Of a stretch of 14,867 nt of DNA, positions 13,294 through 14,867 are shown piece after piece. The translations under genes were made by a program, and so were the position numbers. The DNA lies in the NCBI GenBank assembly GCA_027619145.1, contig JAQCGA010000025.1, positions 1 through 14,867 of the forward strand, read 5' to 3'. This stretch comes from a bacterium. GTDB lineage: Bacteria > Latescibacterota > UBA2968 > GCA-2709665. How positions within the stretch are numbered: the first letter of the stretch is position 1; each line of letters opens with the position of its first letter. The notes below the pieces were generated by a model. The model saw only the letters and a program-made list of their open reading frames with translations, did not search any database and was not told the DNA's origin.

Positions 13294-14867
13294 TCAAACC
13301 CGATAATTCGGCACAGAAGGGTTTAACCGGGGACGGTTGAGAGGACAGTCCAGCGGACAGTCCTCGGAACAGCTCGTAGCCTGCACCTCTACCAGCTTTA
13401 CCCAGGCATGATTCAACGCCTGATTGGTACTTGAGAAAAAACGTTTCGACCCAAGCTGCTCCAGGAATCCCGTTCGGTCCAGCGCATCCAGAATTTGCTT
13501 TTTGGTATGCGCAAACAGCACCTCTACTCCCGCCTCCCGTAGCAACCGCACCACACCCAGCAACATTTCTTCTCCCGTAATATCAATCTGATTAATCCCT
13601 TCCGCATCCACAACCAGGCACTTCAAATCTGGCTCCTGCGACACACGCTCCAGTACCTTATCTTCAAAATATCCCGCACTCCCAAAATAAAGCGAACCAT
13701 CGAAGCGAAGAACGGCAATTTTTCCGCACGACTCCAGATCGTACACATCCGCGTCCCGCAGCATTCCGTCCGGATGGCGAGACAAAAAAGCCACACGGGG
13801 CTTCATCGTGCGATACAAATACAGGATAAGCGAAAGACCCACACCAAACAAAATGCCCCGGTCCAGGAACGGCGCAAACGCCAGCGTCATCACAAACGTC
13901 ACCACCGCCACAATCCCATCGTGGCGGTGCACGCGCCACGCACGCAGAATGGGCTTCACCTGTACCAACCCGAATACAGATACCATAATAATTGCCGCCA
14001 GCGTGGCCAGGGGCAAATGATATAGAAATGGCGTCAACCACAACAAGGCCGCAACTGCCGCCGCACCGGCCACCACAGACGAAAAACCGGTGACTGCCCC
14101 CGCGCGCAGGTTCACCGCAGACCGGGCAAAAGACCCCGAAACCGGGTGACTCTGGAACAGACTCCCTACAATATTGCTGAGCCCCTGCCCAATCAGCTCC
14201 CGGTTTGCCCCAAGCCGTTGCCGGGTCTGGGTAGCCATTGCTTTTGCAATTGAAATGGTCCCCACAAAACCGATCAACGCAATGGTCACCGCCGCCGAAA
14301 ACAACTGGGAAACCGTCTGCAGACTCAGCGCAGGAACCTGAAACGCCGGCAATCCCTCTGGCAGCGTACCTACCACACGACCACCCAATTTCTCAAATCC
14401 AGTAAACGCAGAAAGCAGGGTCGTACATACAACCGCAATCAACACCCCTGGAATCCGGGGATTCAGCCTTCGCAGTACAACCATCATTGCAAATGCCAGT
14501 ACTGCCATTCCCAGCGTAGGCAGATGGTATCCCATTGCTGACGCTTTCAACATCAGCCACACGCGCTCGGAATGCTGTCCACCGCCAGGTACGTGCACCC
14601 CAAACACCTCGTCAATCTGCGACGTACCAATGATAATTGCACCTGCATTAGTGAACCCCAGCACCACCGGATGCGCCAGAAAATTCACCAACACCCCCAT
14701 CCGCAACAACCCCATCCCCAGTTGCACAACCCCCACCATCAACGCCAGCAAAATTGTATACGTGATATACTCCGGGCTTTCTGGTGGCGCAATCGGCTGT
14801 AATGCGGCAGCCGTCATCAAAGAAACCAGCGCCACAGACCCTGTGGAAAGCTGCCGGGAAGATCCAA
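13294..14867 (-). CDS. SulP/SLC26-family anion transporter with STAS domain (5' end outside window)
   Basis: The frame is open through the right edge; 523 residues are visible and the start is missing. The edge reads GSSRQLSTGSVALVSLM, a conserved SulP segment, so roughly 70-100 N-terminal residues are probably absent. Many membrane helices follow, including NPRIPGVLIAVV and the family signature SHPVSGSFARSAVNLRAGAVTG (split near 239-260). A cytoplasmic STAS domain covers about 380-490 (LRFDGSLYFGSA, DAEGINQIDITG). The protein ends in a short Cys-rich tail, SCSEDCPLDCPLNRP, with cysteines 499, 503 and 507. SulP proteins carry sulfate, bicarbonate or other anions across the inner membrane; the substrate cannot be read from sequence. 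It converges on trmY. Confidence 0.93.
   Translation of the reverse strand, partial: GSSRQLSTGSVALVSLMTAAALQPIAPPESPEYITYTILLALMVGVVQLGMGLLRMGVLVNFLAHPVVLGFTNAGAIIIGTSQIDEVFGVHVPGGGQHSERVWLMLKASAMGYHLPTLGMAVLAFAMMVVLRRLNPRIPGVLIAVVCTTLLSAFTGFEKLGGRVVGTLPEGLPAFQVPALSLQTVSQLFSAAVTIALIGFVGTISIAKAMATQTRQRLGANRELIGQGLSNIVGSLFQSHPVSGSFARSAVNLRAGAVTGFSSVVAGAAAVAALLWLTPFLYHLPLATLAAIIMVSVFGLVQVKPILRAWRVHRHDGIVAVVTFVMTLAFAPFLDRGILFGVGLSLILYLYRTMKPRVAFLSRHPDGMLRDADVYDLESCGKIAVLRFDGSLYFGSAGYFEDKVLERVSQEPDLKCLVVDAEGINQIDITGEEMLLGVVRLLREAGVEVLFAHTKKQILDALDRTGFLEQLGSKRFFSSTNQALNHAWVKLVEVQATSCSEDCPLDCPLNRPRLNPSVPNYRV

Overview
The window reads as chromosomal DNA from an uncultured-type, double-membrane (Gram-negative) bacterium. 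The double membrane is implied by a PorV-like outer-membrane barrel, a LolA-like periplasmic protein and a secreted protein with a FlgD-type C-terminal domain. This mix, plus a sulfatase and a heparinase-family gene, would fit the FCB superphylum or relatives (Latescibacteria- or Poribacteria-like lineages). That placement is inference; no rRNA or phylogenetic marker other than pyrE is present. Twelve protein genes are supported, and the first and last run off the window. Nine lie on the minus strand. The plus strand is C-rich and G-poor throughout, whichever strand is coding, so most plus-strand open frames are shadows.

Layout. From about 8335 down to the left edge, six minus-strand genes follow one another closely: a VanZ-like membrane protein, a heparinase II/III-type protein that is only the C-terminal domain, a sulfamidase-like sulfatase (S1_8-like), a VOC/glyoxalase-fold protein, a very large secreted 14-blade propeller protein, and a PorV-like barrel fused to a transglutaminase-like domain. 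Gaps are 75, 37, 53, -8 and 49 nt, so at least the last five could be one transcript. Next comes a lone plus-strand pyrE, followed by a repeat-bearing intergenic stretch. After that lies a minus-strand pair with a 4-nt overlap (M20 metallopeptidase then a HAD phosphatase), a plus-strand orphan FliL-like protein, a minus-strand LolA-like gene diverging from a plus-strand archaeal-type trmY, and a minus-strand SulP/STAS anion transporter.

How they may work together. The sulfatase and heparinase-type protein point to a sulfated, possibly N-sulfated, uronic-acid polysaccharide. Neither has a signal peptide, so they would act on imported fragments in the cytoplasm. The propeller protein resembles the periplasmic sensor half of Bacteroides hybrid two-component systems (14 repeats plus a Y_Y_Y-like domain), but it has Ig-, ZU5- and FlgD-like domains where the membrane helix and kinase should be. 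The adjacent PorV-like barrel suggests export to, or display on, the surface. This is the most likely place in the window for an undescribed system. The second main point of interest is a bacterial gene for a TrmY-type tRNA pseudouridine-54 methyltransferase family, better known from archaea. No tRNA, rRNA, CRISPR array, transposase or phage gene was seen, and there is no gene-free stretch over 300 bases.
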